NCBI GenBank assembly: GCA_023897205.1
Contig: JAHWDD010000003.1
Span: forward strand, 685,665 to 749,664
DNA from: Exophiala sp. HKRS030
Lineage: Eukaryota; Ascomycota; Eurotiomycetes; Chaetothyriales; Herpotrichiellaceae
Length of the DNA: 64,000 bases
Direction of reading: 5' to 3'
Part shown: one piece after another, positions 22,293 to 33,433 of the stretch
How positions within the stretch are numbered: position 1 is the stretch's first letter
How the letters are laid out: every line of letters begins with the position of its first letter
Notes under the pieces: model-generated
Told to the model about the DNA's origin: nothing
Seen by the model: the letters and a program-made list of their open reading frames with translations, nothing else
Database searches by the model: none
Position numbers and translations under genes: made by a program

Positions 22293-23661
22293 GGTGACTG
22301 GCGTAGCAGAGAAAAACACAGATAGCAAACACAGGTGTAAGGAGGATCGAGGATCAAGGTAGTAAGCGGTGTGAGAAAATTACCCAGGTAGGGAGTTACA
22401 GTGTTGCTACTGATGTTGCAGATGCGCACAGGTGGGCGCTAGGATGGTACAGAAAAACGGACCAGGATCCGGGGCGGAGGTCAGATGGACTAATATAGGC
22501 AGGAGGCGGCGAAGAGAGATGACGAGGGGAGGATGAAGAAGCGAAGGCGAGAGAGGAAAAGGATGAACGTGCCTTTTTCTCTGTCCGCAGCTGATCGAGT
22601 GACCTTGTTTCTCTTTCGTCTGTGGGATTTGCACCGACATCGTCGTCAGACAAGATTTGACTCGGGCGGGCGCTGCATCTGGTGCTGCGGGGAAAGCTGG
22701 AGCTTCGCCATTTGCTGTGTATCACTCGTCAACTGCCCCTCCACCCTGCATCCCTCCTTTTATCCGTGAACGCAGTCTAACCATCTCAAGGGTAACCGAT
22801 ACTCGTCCATCAGGCTCTCACCAAAGTCCAAGCTCCGCCATACCGTCCATCATCGACTCTCCTTGCATCTAGTTCGCATGACCATCCCTCTGCCATCTCT
22901 GATTCCGACCTGACGCCGAGCCCGCTTCCGACTAGCCACCATGGCAATCTTGCTTCCCGCAGACCAACATGATGTGTGCCATGCAAATGCCTTTTTTCAG
23001 GGTCAACAGTGAATTTCGCGATGATGACGATTCTCACAATCACATACGAGTACGAGTACTAATGCCTCGTGTACAACGACCGGCAGTTACACAGCCAAGA
23101 GTCGTGTTCCTCTACTCGTGCGAATCCTCCATATCTGCCTGAGTACTTCCGTATAGCACAGTCAAGCCTGGGCATCATAGGGATCACCTGTTCGGGCGAT
23201 GGCAAGGCCTGGTGAGCCTACGGAAAATTGTGGACTAATGAGCTGCGAGGAAACCATATTTCAGCCTCAGAGAACAATTGTTCCTCCTGCTGCTCCCCTA
23301 CAATACAACTCGTACAGGCATGACCAAGAGTCTTGGGTTTGCCACCTTCTCCAGATGGGGTTCTCGTTTGTTGCTCCCCAGCGGTCCGGGATCAAGAGCG
23401 CCTCTCCAGGGTTCATTATTTCGACACCCGCGATTTGTGTAGTCCATCTGCCATGTGCCAGTCCCGGTTATCTATTGTGGTGTGACTTACATCCCACCCA
23501 ATAGGCCAGGCCTGACTCGCCTCATCTCAAGTTATCGGTCAGACGCAAGGCTGACCCAACAATTTTCCACACATTTAAAATTACGGAATAGTTCGCCTTT
23601 GTGCAGACTCCCGCCGGACACATTGCCGGGATCCAGATCTCTGTTCCACTACGGAGTGTGA
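22293..23661. other. facA promoter region and GET2 downstream region
   Basis: Flanked by the facA start on the left and the GET2 stop on the right. The first 450 bases on the facA-coding strand are pyrimidine-rich, consistent with promoter and leader. No coding frame with recognisable content was found. Short frames at 22533-22769 and 23199-23504 look incidental. Confidence 0.6.
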
Positions 23662-24570
23662 TTATATACTTCCTTTCCACCAGGACGCTATGCCTAACAT
23701 GAAGACCACGATTGCGCCGTCCCCGACAAATTCCCTGAGCATCTGTATCCACAGACCAATCCCGCTTTTGTCCGAATGGCCACTTGTAAGGACCCTACTC
23801 CCTTGAACCAGCAGTTCGCCGGTCGCGAACACTATGAAAGGGTTCTGGAAAGTTGCTGGAGCCGGAGGATTCTCGCCAAATGTCTCGGTCGCGGTGTTGA
23901 TGCAGAAGACTAGATAGAGCCCTGCAAAAATGGCGAAAACAACATGCACTATTTTCCACAGCCTGGTCGCTCGCATTTCCGCTTGCGTTGGCGGTGCCTT
24001 TTGGCTTCCCATAAACATGCTGGTCAGAAAGGAGGGCAGTCCTGTCATCTTTGATATGTCGTCGGGAGACATGCCGGGGATACCACCCATTCCTCCCCCG
24101 GGAGCATTTGGATCAGAGACACCATCAGCCCCTCCCATCATGGCTTGTAGCATCTTCAACATGGGATCTTCTTCCTGTGCTTGTGGTTGTTGTTGCGCCT
24201 GCCCTTCTTGTGGCATCGGCTGTCGAAGCATTGCCTTCAGAAACTCTTCCTGTGCCCGAATTTGTTCCGGGGTGGCATTCACAGAGGGATCTTGCAATGT
24301 ATTAGGAGGTGAGGGAAGTTCCGACGGTGTCGAAGATCGAGGGGTCATCGCGGGAGACTCATGTCGCACTATAGATTGTCACATTAGACCTTGCTCAGGA
24401 CAGCGCCTGGATGACCGGGTCAAGATAGTCTTACTGCTCTCTGGCGTCCTTCCACTCAGTCTGGTGATCTTGTCTAATCTTTCAGTCCCTGAGCCTGTGA
24501 TCTTTGCTTCCCGTTTCTGCCTTCGTATTCTAGCCTGGCGCTGCGCTGGAGTTTCTTCGGTGTCCGCCAT
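23662..24570 (-). CDS. GET2: GET complex subunit Get2 (tail-anchored protein receptor)
   Basis: ER membrane receptor subunit that, with Get1, captures the Get3 ATPase carrying tail-anchored proteins. Minus-strand exons are 24570-24435 and 24368-23662, giving 280 residues; the intron of 66 bp splits an ATG-encoding codon. The N terminus carries the basic Get3-binding segment RQARIRRQKREAKI (residues 11-24), a hallmark of fungal Get2. A disordered Gln/Met/Pro-rich linker with MLKMLQAMMGG follows. The C-terminal third has three hydrophobic segments (WKIVHVVFAIFAGLYLVF, NPFIVFATGELL, GAIVVFMLGIASWW), which match the three-helix membrane domain. It is divergent from the dehydrogenase gene over 504 bp. 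Recognition is from architecture; sequence conservation in this family is low. Confidence 0.85.
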
Positions 24571-25074
24571 TGTGTGGTCAAAGAGAACTCAGGGTGTCAG
24601 AATGTGTTATGTGGCAACCTACTACTCGAGTGCAGATTGTAGGCAGATCATGCAGCGGCCTAAAGTAGAGGGATTCTGGCGCAATGAACTGACTTTTCAC
24701 CGATCACAAGCAAGATATCAGGGAGTATCTGGTCAAAGATTGAAAGATCAAGTAAATGTCCCAAGAAGTAATGATGGCTTGGTCTTGATCCTAACAAAAT
24801 GTCCTCAAACCGCACGCGATGCCTCCGCACCAAAAAGAAGCGCAGCCTGAGAATATCCGCTTAGCGAATCCTCATGGTCTGACGTAACGCGGCCATGTGC
24901 ATTTTAGGAACCACCAGTTATGTACGCGATTAAAGCAAGCAGCTGCAAACACGCAATTGACGATAAGATTAATGAAATGTCGCTATCGACATTTTGAAGT
25001 GTGGTTTTACACACATGTGGTGAGTCTTCGATCCAAGCCCAACCTTTCCACCAAAATTGCCCTACGCTAGCAAC
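24571..25074. promoter_or_regulatory. Shared spacer between divergent GET2 and SDR genes
   Basis: 504 bp separate the two start codons, so both promoters must lie here or overlap the genes. No coding frame of interest. Confidence 0.6.
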
Positions 25075-25916
25075 ATGCCCTCGACCTTGATAGTAGGGGC
25101 GACTCGTGGCCTAGGGAAGGAATTGGCACTATATTATGCCGACAACCTCTCCCACCATGTATACGCTACATCTCGATCGTCAGATGCACCTACAGGCCTC
25201 AGCCATGGCAACATAACCTGGCTACGGAACATCGACTTGTCAAAGTCTAGCTGTGGGCAGGATCTGGCTACCTCATTGCACGGCAAGACAATTGACAACT
25301 GTATTATAACAGCAGGATATTTTGCGACGGAGGATTTCGGCCATGCCAACTGGGATGATGAGGTCAAGATGTATACTCTCTCATCGGTCGCACCAGTATT
25401 TATCGTTCAAGAATTGGTGAAAGCGTCGACTTTGGTTCAAGGTAGCAAAGTGATCCTGGTCTCTTCAGAGTCAGGTTCAATTACTCTGAGGCATGAGCAA
25501 GAGGGAGGAGGCAATTTCGGTCACCATGGCTCCAAGGCAGCCTTGAACATGGTAGCTAAGCAACTGTCCTTCGACTTGAAAGATAGAGGCATAGCCGTCG
25601 CTTCAGTGCACCCTAGGTAAGTCTCCGGCGGTTTGCCGCGAAGAGCCGGGTAGCAATTTGACTGAACTGACGATTTGCAAGCTTCATGAGAACCGAAATG
25701 ACCAAGAGTGTCGGCTTCGATCAATTTTGGGAAGCCGGTGGCGCTCTCGATCCCCAAGATGCTGCGCGCATATTGGCTGACTGGATCGAGAAAGTCTTCT
25801 CTCTGGAGCAGTCTGGTACATACTGGGCACCTCGAGGTACCCGTGACATTGGAAACTGGGACGTGGTGATGGGCAAATCAACAGCGCAGGAAGGCCCTGT
25901 CCAACTTCCATGGTGA
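25075..25916 (+). CDS. Short-chain dehydrogenase-like protein, catalytic Tyr replaced
   Basis: Exons 25075-25616 and 25682-25916 (intron 65 bp, GTAAGT...CAAG) give 258 residues, a normal length for a classical SDR of the C-factor-like group. The NAD(P)-binding motif is GATRGLG at residues 8-14. IDNCIITAGYF stands where NNAG normally occurs, and VILVSSESGSI supplies the usual active-site Ser region. At the YxxxK position the sequence is HHGSK, with His150 in place of Tyr and Lys154 kept. The protein may have lost oxidoreductase activity or use a different acid. The splice yields VHPSFMRTEMT, matching the usual HPGWVxTxM segment with Gly replaced by Ser. The substrate is unknown. The start is the ATG directly before the Rossmann fold. 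Confidence 0.85.
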
Positions 25917-26087
25917 GGCATGATAAGCTCAGGTGTCGCGCATATCCAACATGGCTAGATTCCACGCAAGCTGTGGGAATGCCGTCAGCCACATCCTCGG
26001 ATTACATTCAACTCGGGATCCAAAAACATCGTCCAGATCTTGATAAATCGTTGCTTCGTTATCGCTGAAGTCGAATCGACTCAAAGG

Positions 26088-26877
26088 TCACTGTAGACAA
26101 ATGGTATAAAACGCCTCTTTTGAAACCGTGCCAGTCCCGTCATAGTCAAACATATCAATCATGGCCTGTATCTCGTCATCCTCGAGGCCAGTCTCTCCTA
26201 GTTCGCGGGCAACTCTTCGTATGTCTTCTGCCTCGATGTAACCCCTTTGTTGGGGGTCGAACAACAGGAAAGCGCGCTCCACTTCATCACCAGGATCGCG
26301 CTCGAATATTCTTTGTGCGGCGATCCTCTGGAACGCGCTCTGTGGTAACAATAGCTGGCTCGCATGGTATGTTGTTTGCCCTTTGACCAGCAACCCTCTC
26401 TTGAACTGTGGCTTCGGCACTCCATGCGTGTGCATTATCTGGGAGATTTCAGGCCTGGGAATGGTGAAGCCCAGGGACCGCAGGGCGATTCGCGCCTCTT
26501 GGTAGTTTAAATGTTGATCACGGTCAAGGTCAAATAAGGAGAACTAATAGACACCAAGTCAGCGACACCAGTACAACGAGTAGTTTATCCGCGCGTACTG
26601 CTTCATTGATCTCCTCCCGCTGCTCTTCACTGAGTTCGCTCAATACGTTTGGCTCCTTTTCCATGCTCTGTCTGGCCCCTTGGGCACCATGTTGTTGTTG
26701 AGGTGCGAGCGACTGGTTGAAAGGGTGAGTCTGGTCTGCGCGCCGTCCGAAGGCCGACTGAGAGTAGTGTTGGGAAGGCGCGACTCCTGCAGGTTTCTGC
26801 CCTGTACGATCTGGCAGTTTACTCGATGAAGAAGCATACACGTTGCGACCTGGGAAAGCGGGATTTGCTTGAGACAT
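26088..26877 (-). CDS. CDC31: Centrin (Cdc31-like EF-hand protein), long form
   Basis: Calcium-binding protein of the spindle pole body, with roles also in nuclear pore and repair complexes in this family. Minus-strand exons are 26877-26599 and 26543-26088 (intron 55 bp), giving 244 residues, longer than the usual 165-170. The extra length is a disordered N-terminal extension of about 75 residues, rich in Gln, Ser and Pro, plus an insert around the second EF-hand. EF-hand 1 (DLDRDQHLNYQE, 98-109) keeps all ligands. The second loop is absent or unrecognisable. The third (DPQQRGYIEAED) lacks key acidic residues. The fourth (DYDGTGTVSKEA) has Ala where the bidentate Glu should be. Centrin-typical text is RIFERDPGDEVERAFLLFD and RRVARELGETGLEDDEIQAMID. 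Confidence 0.85.
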
Positions 26878-27258
26878 TGGAGATGAAAGAAGGGCGAAAG
26901 CGCGCCGAGTGTCAACTACGTGGACTTTGTGACTTCATATGGGTTACTGTTGTTGCGACAGATATAGGCGAAATATGGAAAATAGTGGTTGTTTACGCTG
27001 GGACCATTGGTATTCCTGGTCGAGGCGCGTGCCCTTCTCTGGTGTTTCGCGACGACGCGATCGGCCACGGATCAGCCACTAAATACTCGGCAGACTCCCG
27101 TTCACTGCCTGCTGTACTTTCTGCGTCAAACTTCGAATCTTACTTCCATCATTAACCTGATCGACTTCTGAACTGGTACCAGGTCTAACATATCTCATAT
27201 GCCGATTCTGTGTACCTAAGACGGCACAGTTGTCGAGGACGATGTTGTTGCAACGAAG
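26878..27258. promoter_or_regulatory. Shared spacer between divergent CDC31 and POLI-like genes
   Basis: 381 bp between start codons, so the two genes probably share a bidirectional promoter. No TATA-like box stands out. Confidence 0.6.
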
Positions 27259-29069
27259 ATGCAAGCCGGCAGGACGCTTCGGAGAGATGACAGCAGGATA
27301 GTCATTCATTTCGACTATGACTGCTTCTATGCTTCCGTCGTCGAAAACGAGAATCCAGCCTTGAAGTTCGTACCCTTGGCCATTCAACAGAAACAGATTG
27401 TGGTGACCTGCAACTATGAAGCGCGTCGCCGTGGCCTTCGTAAGTTGCAATTGATTACTGAGGCAAAGAAAGTGTGTCCAGAAGCCGTCATTGTGCTGGG
27501 CGAGGACTTGACCAGGTTTCGAAATGCATCAAAGGAACTCTACGGCTTTCTGCAGCAGAGCATATGGAGTGGAAGAGCCGAGAGACTAGGCTTCGACGAG
27601 GTTTGGTAGGCTATACATCGAATGCTCTAAGGGATTGGTTTCTGACTGATTGCAGGCTAGACTGCACAGACATGATTGACTATAACATGGACCTCCTTAA
27701 TCAGAATGACCTTGGCCATTCCTTCTTTTGCCTGAGCAGGACTGATCCTACCGCTGGTTTCCACTACGACGCATCCAATGTTTTCGGACCAACCTACCCG
27801 CCTACTCTTGTGCCCTTAGCAGAATTGAATGAGCAAGAGCAGCTCTTGCACCTTCGCCTGCGACTTGCATCGCATCTTGGAAGACATATTCGCCATGAGC
27901 TTGAAGCGCAGAAGGGCTATACAGCGACTGTGGGCATCGCAACCAATAAGACATTGTCCAAGCTAGTGGGTAACGTCCACAAGCCGAAGAACCAGACAAC
28001 ACTTATGCCGCCGTTGGGCCCGATAGCTGCGGCCACAAGCAGCATTACACTATTCCTTGATGCCCACGACGTTGGGAAAGTCCCCGGGATTGGGTTCAAG
28101 CTAGCACAAAAGATCAGAGCCCAAGTTCTTGGAAGAGAGGCGCAGATAAATACAGGTCTCGTCTACGGGGGTACAAAGGAGTCAGTAAGAGTATTCGATG
28201 TTCGTTCTCATCCAGGCATGGGCCCGGAAATGCTCGAAGACATCCTCGGCGGTCCTGGCTCTCCCAAAGGCATCGGCGGAAAGGTATGGGAGTTGCTCCA
28301 CGGCATCGACCACAGTAAGGTTGGCAAGGTCAAGCGGATCCCGTCACAAATCAGTCAGGAGGACTCGTACATGAAATATCTGTACACATTTGACCAGGTC
28401 AAGAAGCAACTGCATCTCCTGGGTGATCGTTTGATTCGCCGAATGCATTTAGACCTCCTCGAGGACGACGAGAGTGACGACAAGGTCCGGCGATGGTTAG
28501 CCCACCCCCGAACGTTACGTCTGTCGACAAGACCTCGACCACCACCTGGCCCAGATGGCGTCCGAGCCAGGACATCTCATCGAATATCTCGGTCCGCACC
28601 AATGCCTAATTTTGTCTTCAACCTATCTGAATCTTCGTCTGTGTTAGCAGAGCGGCTTGTTGAAGAGGCATTGGTGCCGATGTTTCGCAAGCTTCACCAC
28701 GAAGCAAGCGGGTGGAATCTCAGCCTGATCAATGTTGCAGCTACGAACATGTTGGAGACAGCGGCTGAGAGCAAGGACAGCGAGGGCCGAGATATTGGTA
28801 GGATGTTCCGGACTCAAGAGGCTGTACTCAAAGATTTCAGGGTTATCAGTGACTCGCATGATGGACAGGAGAATGGTGGCCCCATAACTGATCCTTCTGG
28901 TGCCGACTCTCCCGACCCTTCGGTCTTTGAGTCAATTCCTGTAGTGGCTGGAGGATGGGATTCGGACGATGGTGACGGCCAGAAAGTGGAAAGATGCCCT
29001 CTGTGCCAGAACAGCATTCCTTCATTTGCGCTAGCTGCTCATCTGCAGTATCACGAGATGAGCGGTTGA
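27259..29069 (+). CDS. Y-family DNA polymerase, iota-like, with zinc finger
   Basis: Translesion DNA polymerase acting at damaged template bases. Exons 27259-27605 and 27656-29069 (intron 50 bp) give 586 residues. The first catalytic motif is HFDYDCFYASVVE (about residues 19-31), followed by CNYEARRRGL with the nucleotide-contacting Tyr and Arg. The second acidic motif, FDEVWLDCTDM, is complete only after splicing. Thumb helix-hairpin-helix text includes ATVGIATNKTLSKLVGN and VGKVPGIGFKLAQKI. The little-finger domain follows. The C terminus has CPLCQNSIPSFALAAHLQYH, a CxxC...HxxxH finger like the ubiquitin-binding UBZ of Pol eta. Motif spelling favours the iota-like branch over Rad30/eta, but a tree is needed. 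The gene is divergent from CDC31. Confidence 0.88.
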
Positions 29070-30817
29070 CCGCTGAGGTGTGGGAACCTGTCCTCGCTGG
29101 TTATCTATAGGAACGCTTCCAATGTAGATAGCATGCTAGTGAAAAGTCATTGATTAGACTACTTTTCAGTTCTTCAATTTTTGATACGATTCAAAAGCAA
29201 TTAACAAGGGATTAACAACATCTACACTAATATGTCTATTAAATGTCTACAAAACGCCTACAAAAGTCTTTGTCGATGCCTGAAAAATCTAAATGACCCT
29301 ATTAGGCAAGGTCCTTACTGTATAAGGAAAGTCTCCTAAGGGATGTCGGGATGTTTCTGGGCTCGCCTGTTTCTGATAGGAGTACGGAGTACTCCGTACA
29401 TACTCAGTAGTGGCTCCGGGCTATCATGTCCCCATAGAAGGTACACCTGTGACTCAAAACAAATCATTCACTGCCAACGGAGTGCACCAGGCTGGCCGAT
29501 TCATGGCTCGTAGTTCGGAACTACCTAGGTAAGGATTTTCCATTTCGCTAATTCAGGTTTCAGTGTTGGACTCAAACAGGCACACGGAGTATTTATTTTT
29601 GTACGAATACGAATGCGATTACGAGTACTCTGTACTAATACTCCGTACTCCGTACCTGATTGCACTGAAACAGCGTGAACGCCCTACGGACAAGTTGCAA
29701 TGATGAGCCCTTCAATGAGGCCGGCAGTGGATAGGAGGCGATAAGTACCTACCTAGGTCTGGTCAGCGGGAACTGCAATACAAATAGAGCAACAAGGTCC
29801 GCGACTTGGCCTATCAGGGCATACGTGTATACAGAGTACTGGACTCATATATATTTTAGAGACCTGTAATAATAGGGGCCGAGGCCTGAGGGCCGCGCAC
29901 CAAGTTCGACGTCATGTCGCTATTTTCATCCCTCGCCTAATTTTTTTTTTAACTTTTCGCATCATCTCAGCCACTCGCAAGTCCCGTAGGCCACCTTCTT
30001 CCCATCGTTTTTGCCGCCCTCTTGCATCCCAACTTTTTACTCTCCACGTCAAAAGCTGAAAATAGACCACGGGCGGTTACGAAATGCAGGACACCGTGGA
30101 CACTTTGTTTCCTGCTGGAATGCCTAGTGGCTGCCATCGCTCGGTCGATCTGGCGAATATCTGCCCTCGCTCGTCTAGTTTTCCATCTTTACCCCAGCTA
30201 TCGAGGTGCTTGCGTCTAACCACGGCCCAGTCCGCAACCGCCGCTCACGGTCCAGAGCTCAGCTACCTACATACCTAGGATACGCAGCAAGCCCTTGTGC
30301 TTTCCCAACGGTAGGGCCGGTCGCCTAGAGTGGGACTTATCGATTGTTGACAATCTGGCCATCACAAGCGTATGCCTGGCGGAGCGTTCATTGTCGTTCG
30401 TGGCTTCTGGCCGGATGACGTGTAATAAGCGCCCCTGACCAGATCAGCTGCACTCGACATCCTCTACAGCTATCATTAAAAACCAAAGGATGCTTCCTGT
30501 ACTCCAGCTTGGGTCTTTTGTTTAAGCCAGCTGAATTCTCCGGATATTTCGGGGACTCCCTGGGTCAAAAGCAAACACACTACTCTGTACTTCAGCCTAC
30601 ATGGGTGGCCCAAGGATCGTATAAAGTCCTTGACCGGTGTGCTTACCTCTAGCCGGTTCGAGTTGTTGCCTCGTGGGCGAGGTCCGTCAGCCTCTGCGGA
30701 CTTATCTTATCGTTTGGGGGAAAGGAAATCGTTTGGACGGAAAGAGGGCGTTTGTCCCCGGCGTGGAAGGAATTACTTTTTCAGCACCGTTCATCTCACG
30801 ATTTCACAATCACGACC
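29070..30817. other. Long spacer with GTACTCCGTAC palindromes
   Basis: 1.75 kb with no supported gene. It contains a perfect 18-bp palindrome GTACGGAGTACTCCGTAC at 29382-29399, a head-to-tail double copy (TACTCCGTACTCCGTAC) at 29639-29655, several CCTACCTAGG-like palindromes (for example near 29525, 29746 and 30262), and a T run at about 29941-29951. The pyrimidine-rich right end is probably the promoter of the following gene. Confidence 0.7.
29382..29399. repeat. Perfect 18-bp palindrome
   Basis: GTACGGAGTACTCCGTAC reads identically on both strands. Its half, GTACTCCGTAC, recurs in at least five other noncoding places in the window. Confidence 0.95.
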
Positions 30818-31822
30818 ATGCTGACGATATCAATGCCCGCATCTGCACCTCATCTCTTCTCTCCGATCGACTTGGCACCTTCATCTGTACTCCGGCCCAA
30901 TGATGCGCTTACACCTGTGCCCATGTCGTCGGAAAATCAAGCACGCAGGCCGAAACTATCGCTACAGACTTCGAATTTGACGCCTACCTTTCATGCCTCC
31001 AGTGGCCCAGTTGATATGGCCAACAAGCTGAGCACTACGACTCCGACCACGTTCAATACATTCAACAATGCGTTTGATCTTACATTCAGACCATCACCAA
31101 TTATCTCAGGGTCGTCACCGGTCACAGCCAAACGATCACAGCAGAAATCGATACAGCGATCGTCGTCGCCTGCCGCGACATCTGAAACGCCGTATAACCT
31201 GAGCCTACCATTGGGTGTCCGCTCTATTCTTAAGAATTCTCCGCTTCTGCCATATGGTCGTCGGTACTCAACCTGTTCTACAAGCGCTAGTCCTGCGCTG
31301 CCTGTTCCAGGCAGACGTGTTTTCTTTCCCGCCCCTAAGAAGGTCGCATTCCGATCGAACTTGGAAGAAGAGATCGTGACGAAGGAATATATTCTGCGTC
31401 ATGTTGACCTGAGCTCTTCCTCGGAGGAGACAAACTCATCCGAGACAGAAGATTCGAGCAGCGGCTCCATGGATGAGGCAGACGAGGTCAAAGAGGCACT
31501 ATCGATCAAAGTAGATGAGTACGCCGGGCGCGGGAGAAGAAAGCGCAAGGGTCGGCCAATTTCTGAAACCTCAATGGAAGCGACGGATCGTGGCAGAGAT
31601 GGAAGATCGAGGAGCACTTCAGCCCGAAGGAGCAAGAGAAAGAAGAGGCGATGGGAATGGACTTTACCCCCTGTACAAGTGGGATCTTTGAACCCGAATG
31701 GCAACAAGGAAGAAGGTACATCTACAGTACATGACTCCGTTGAGCTTGGGACAGGAGACGTCCAAGACATACTTCCTAAGTCTAGAAGCGTTGGGGGCGA
31801 TAATGAAGCTACCACGTTGTAG
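30818..31822 (+). CDS. Conserved-looking fungal protein of unknown function, RVxF-like motif
   Basis: Single exon, 334 residues; the ATG at 30818 follows CACGACC and is the first in frame. I do not recognise a catalytic domain. The N-terminal third is a Ser/Thr/Pro-rich disordered region. The most structured-looking part is residues 130-200, with LPLGVRSILKNSPLLPYGRR and then RRVFFPAPKKVAFRSNLEEE. KVAF (175-178) fits the RVxF docking motif of protein phosphatase 1, and SILK three to four dozen residues earlier fits the [GS]ILK motif found in several PP1-binding proteins. The C-terminal half has an acidic Ser/Glu stretch and two basic clusters (GRGRRKRKGR and ARRSKRKKRRWEW) that could be nuclear localisation signals. 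A nuclear PP1-interacting protein is a reasonable inference, not a demonstration. Confidence 0.75.
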   Translation: MLTISMPASAPHLFSPIDLAPSSVLRPNDALTPVPMSSENQARRPKLSLQTSNLTPTFHASSGPVDMANKLSTTTPTTFNTFNNAFDLTFRPSPIISGSSPVTAKRSQQKSIQRSSSPAATSETPYNLSLPLGVRSILKNSPLLPYGRRYSTCSTSASPALPVPGRRVFFPAPKKVAFRSNLEEEIVTKEYILRHVDLSSSSEETNSSETEDSSSGSMDEADEVKEALSIKVDEYAGRGRRKRKGRPISETSMEATDRGRDGRSRSTSARRSKRKKRRWEWTLPPVQVGSLNPNGNKEEGTSTVHDSVELGTGDVQDILPKSRSVGGDNEATTL

Positions 31823-32134
31823 ATACAGCTTTCACAGAATATAATATAGGCACAATTTGCCATTCGAATAATGGTATTTGATTGTAGTGTCCTCTTTAAT
31901 TGTTGTCATAGTGGTTGCGCGGAAATCGCAGGAAGTCGTCGGCTAGACTAATTTAAATTCCCCGTCTGTTGCGACTGACCACATCACCAGTATTAACATT
32001 CCATCTCCGATGTGTCATCCATGCCTCAAGGATTCTTCACGGAGAGAGGTCAAATTGTGAATTGAATACTGTCTCTTCAGAGCTTTTGTTTTGTTGTAGC
32101 CATCTGCTTCCGTCGCCAACGGCATACGCTTGCT
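31823..32134. other. Spacer before the deacetylase gene
   Basis: 312 bp holding the 3' UTR of the preceding gene and the promoter of the GlcNAc-6-phosphate deacetylase gene. Nothing else is visible. Confidence 0.6.
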
Positions 32135-33433
32135 ATGGACCAACCTTTGAAATGTTTCACGAACTGCCTTATTTGCATGTCCGGAGAACTCGTTGCACAA
32201 GATCTTTACTTCAGTTCTGAAACGGGCATCATCACACCCAACTACTATTTCCGGAAAGATGGCGTCGAAAGAATAGATTTGAACGGCAGCATTGTCGCTC
32301 CGGGGTTTCTGGACTTGCAAACCAACGGCATGCAAGGCATCCATTTTACACAGCTGGCTAGTCAGAAAGACCAAGCAGGAGACGATGCACAGAAACTGCA
32401 GACTGTCAGTGAGATGGAGGTTGCTCACGGCGTTACTGGGTGGTGGGCAACAGTTCCTACGGTTGCAAAGGACAGATGGAAGCAGGTAGACGGGAAACCC
32501 TCTCTTTCTCCATATCGAGTTACTATTGGGACAATCCTACCCAGGTACCGATGTAGCAACTGACCTCAAGTCATACAGATCGTGCCGACTCTGATGCCAC
32601 GCGCTTTCTCGTCCGGGGCTGAGCTTCTCGGAGCCCATGTAGAAGGTCCATTCCTGAACGAGTCCAAGAAAGGTGCACACAATGCTCAATACCTACAGAT
32701 ACCGACAGAAACATCGCCCGCAGAACTGTACGGAGAGATGAACCTCAATGGTGCCATCAAGGTGATCACCATGGCTCCTGAATTACCCGGATCGACTGCG
32801 TTGATCGGTCAATTGCAGGAAGATTATCCTCACATAGTGATATCTCTAGGCCATTCAGCAGCCACATACGAGCAGGGCATCGCGGCGGTGCAGATGGGTG
32901 CTCGAGCATTGACGCATGTATTCAATGCCATGAACCCGCTTCATCACCGCGACCCGGGATTGGCAGGACTTATGGCAACGGGAAAGTGCTATTTCTCGGT
33001 CATACCGGATGGCATCCATCTTCATCCTTCAGTACTGACAATGTGCATGCGAGCTGATCCTCAAAAATGCGTCTTCATCACAGATAGTATTGAGCTGGCA
33101 GGTTTGTCTGACGGAGTACACCCTGGCCATGGACAGATACCGGGAAACCAGTACAAACAAGGGAACAAGGTCACGATCCAAGGCACGAATACTCTGATCG
33201 GCAGCTGTTGCACGGTGGATGAGTGCGTACGGAATGCAGTGGCGTTCAGCGGTTGTAATCTGGCGGAGGCTGTTCAGTGCGTAACTGAGAACATTGCAAA
33301 TATGATGGGGGAAAGCAAGAGAGGAAAGCTGGAGCCAGGAAGAAGAGCAGACTTTGTGATCTTGAACGAGGGTGGCTTCGTGAAGGAAACTTGGATGGGT
33401 GGGAATCGAGTGTGGCCGGGGGTCTCTAGATAG
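32135..33433 (+). CDS. N-acetylglucosamine-6-phosphate deacetylase
   Basis: Removes acetate from GlcNAc-6-phosphate to give glucosamine-6-phosphate, in chitin/GlcNAc catabolism or amino-sugar recycling; probably cytosolic. Exons 32135-32485 and 32579-33433 (intron 93 bp) give 401 residues, standard for the family. Landmarks of the amidohydrolase fold are IVAPGFLDLQTNG (about 49-61), AHVEGPFLNESKKGAHN with the metal-binding Glu, ISLGHSAA with a metal-binding His, HVFNAMNPLHHRDPG with the next His and substrate contacts, and ITDSIELAG with the catalytic Asp. KRGKLEPGRRADFVIL ends the fold in the usual way. The acetate released could feed the acetyl-CoA synthetase encoded 10 kb away, but the two genes are not adjacent and no other GlcNAc catabolic gene is seen. 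Confidence 0.95.

Noticed and set aside
27079..27450. Minus-strand frame overlapping the start of the Y-family polymerase gene
   Set aside because: It is antisense to the conserved catalytic motif and has no recognisable content.
30640..30670. Possible tRNA B-box (GGTTCGA)
   Set aside because: The following bases do not fit GGTTCGANNCC and no cloverleaf or A-box could be drawn.
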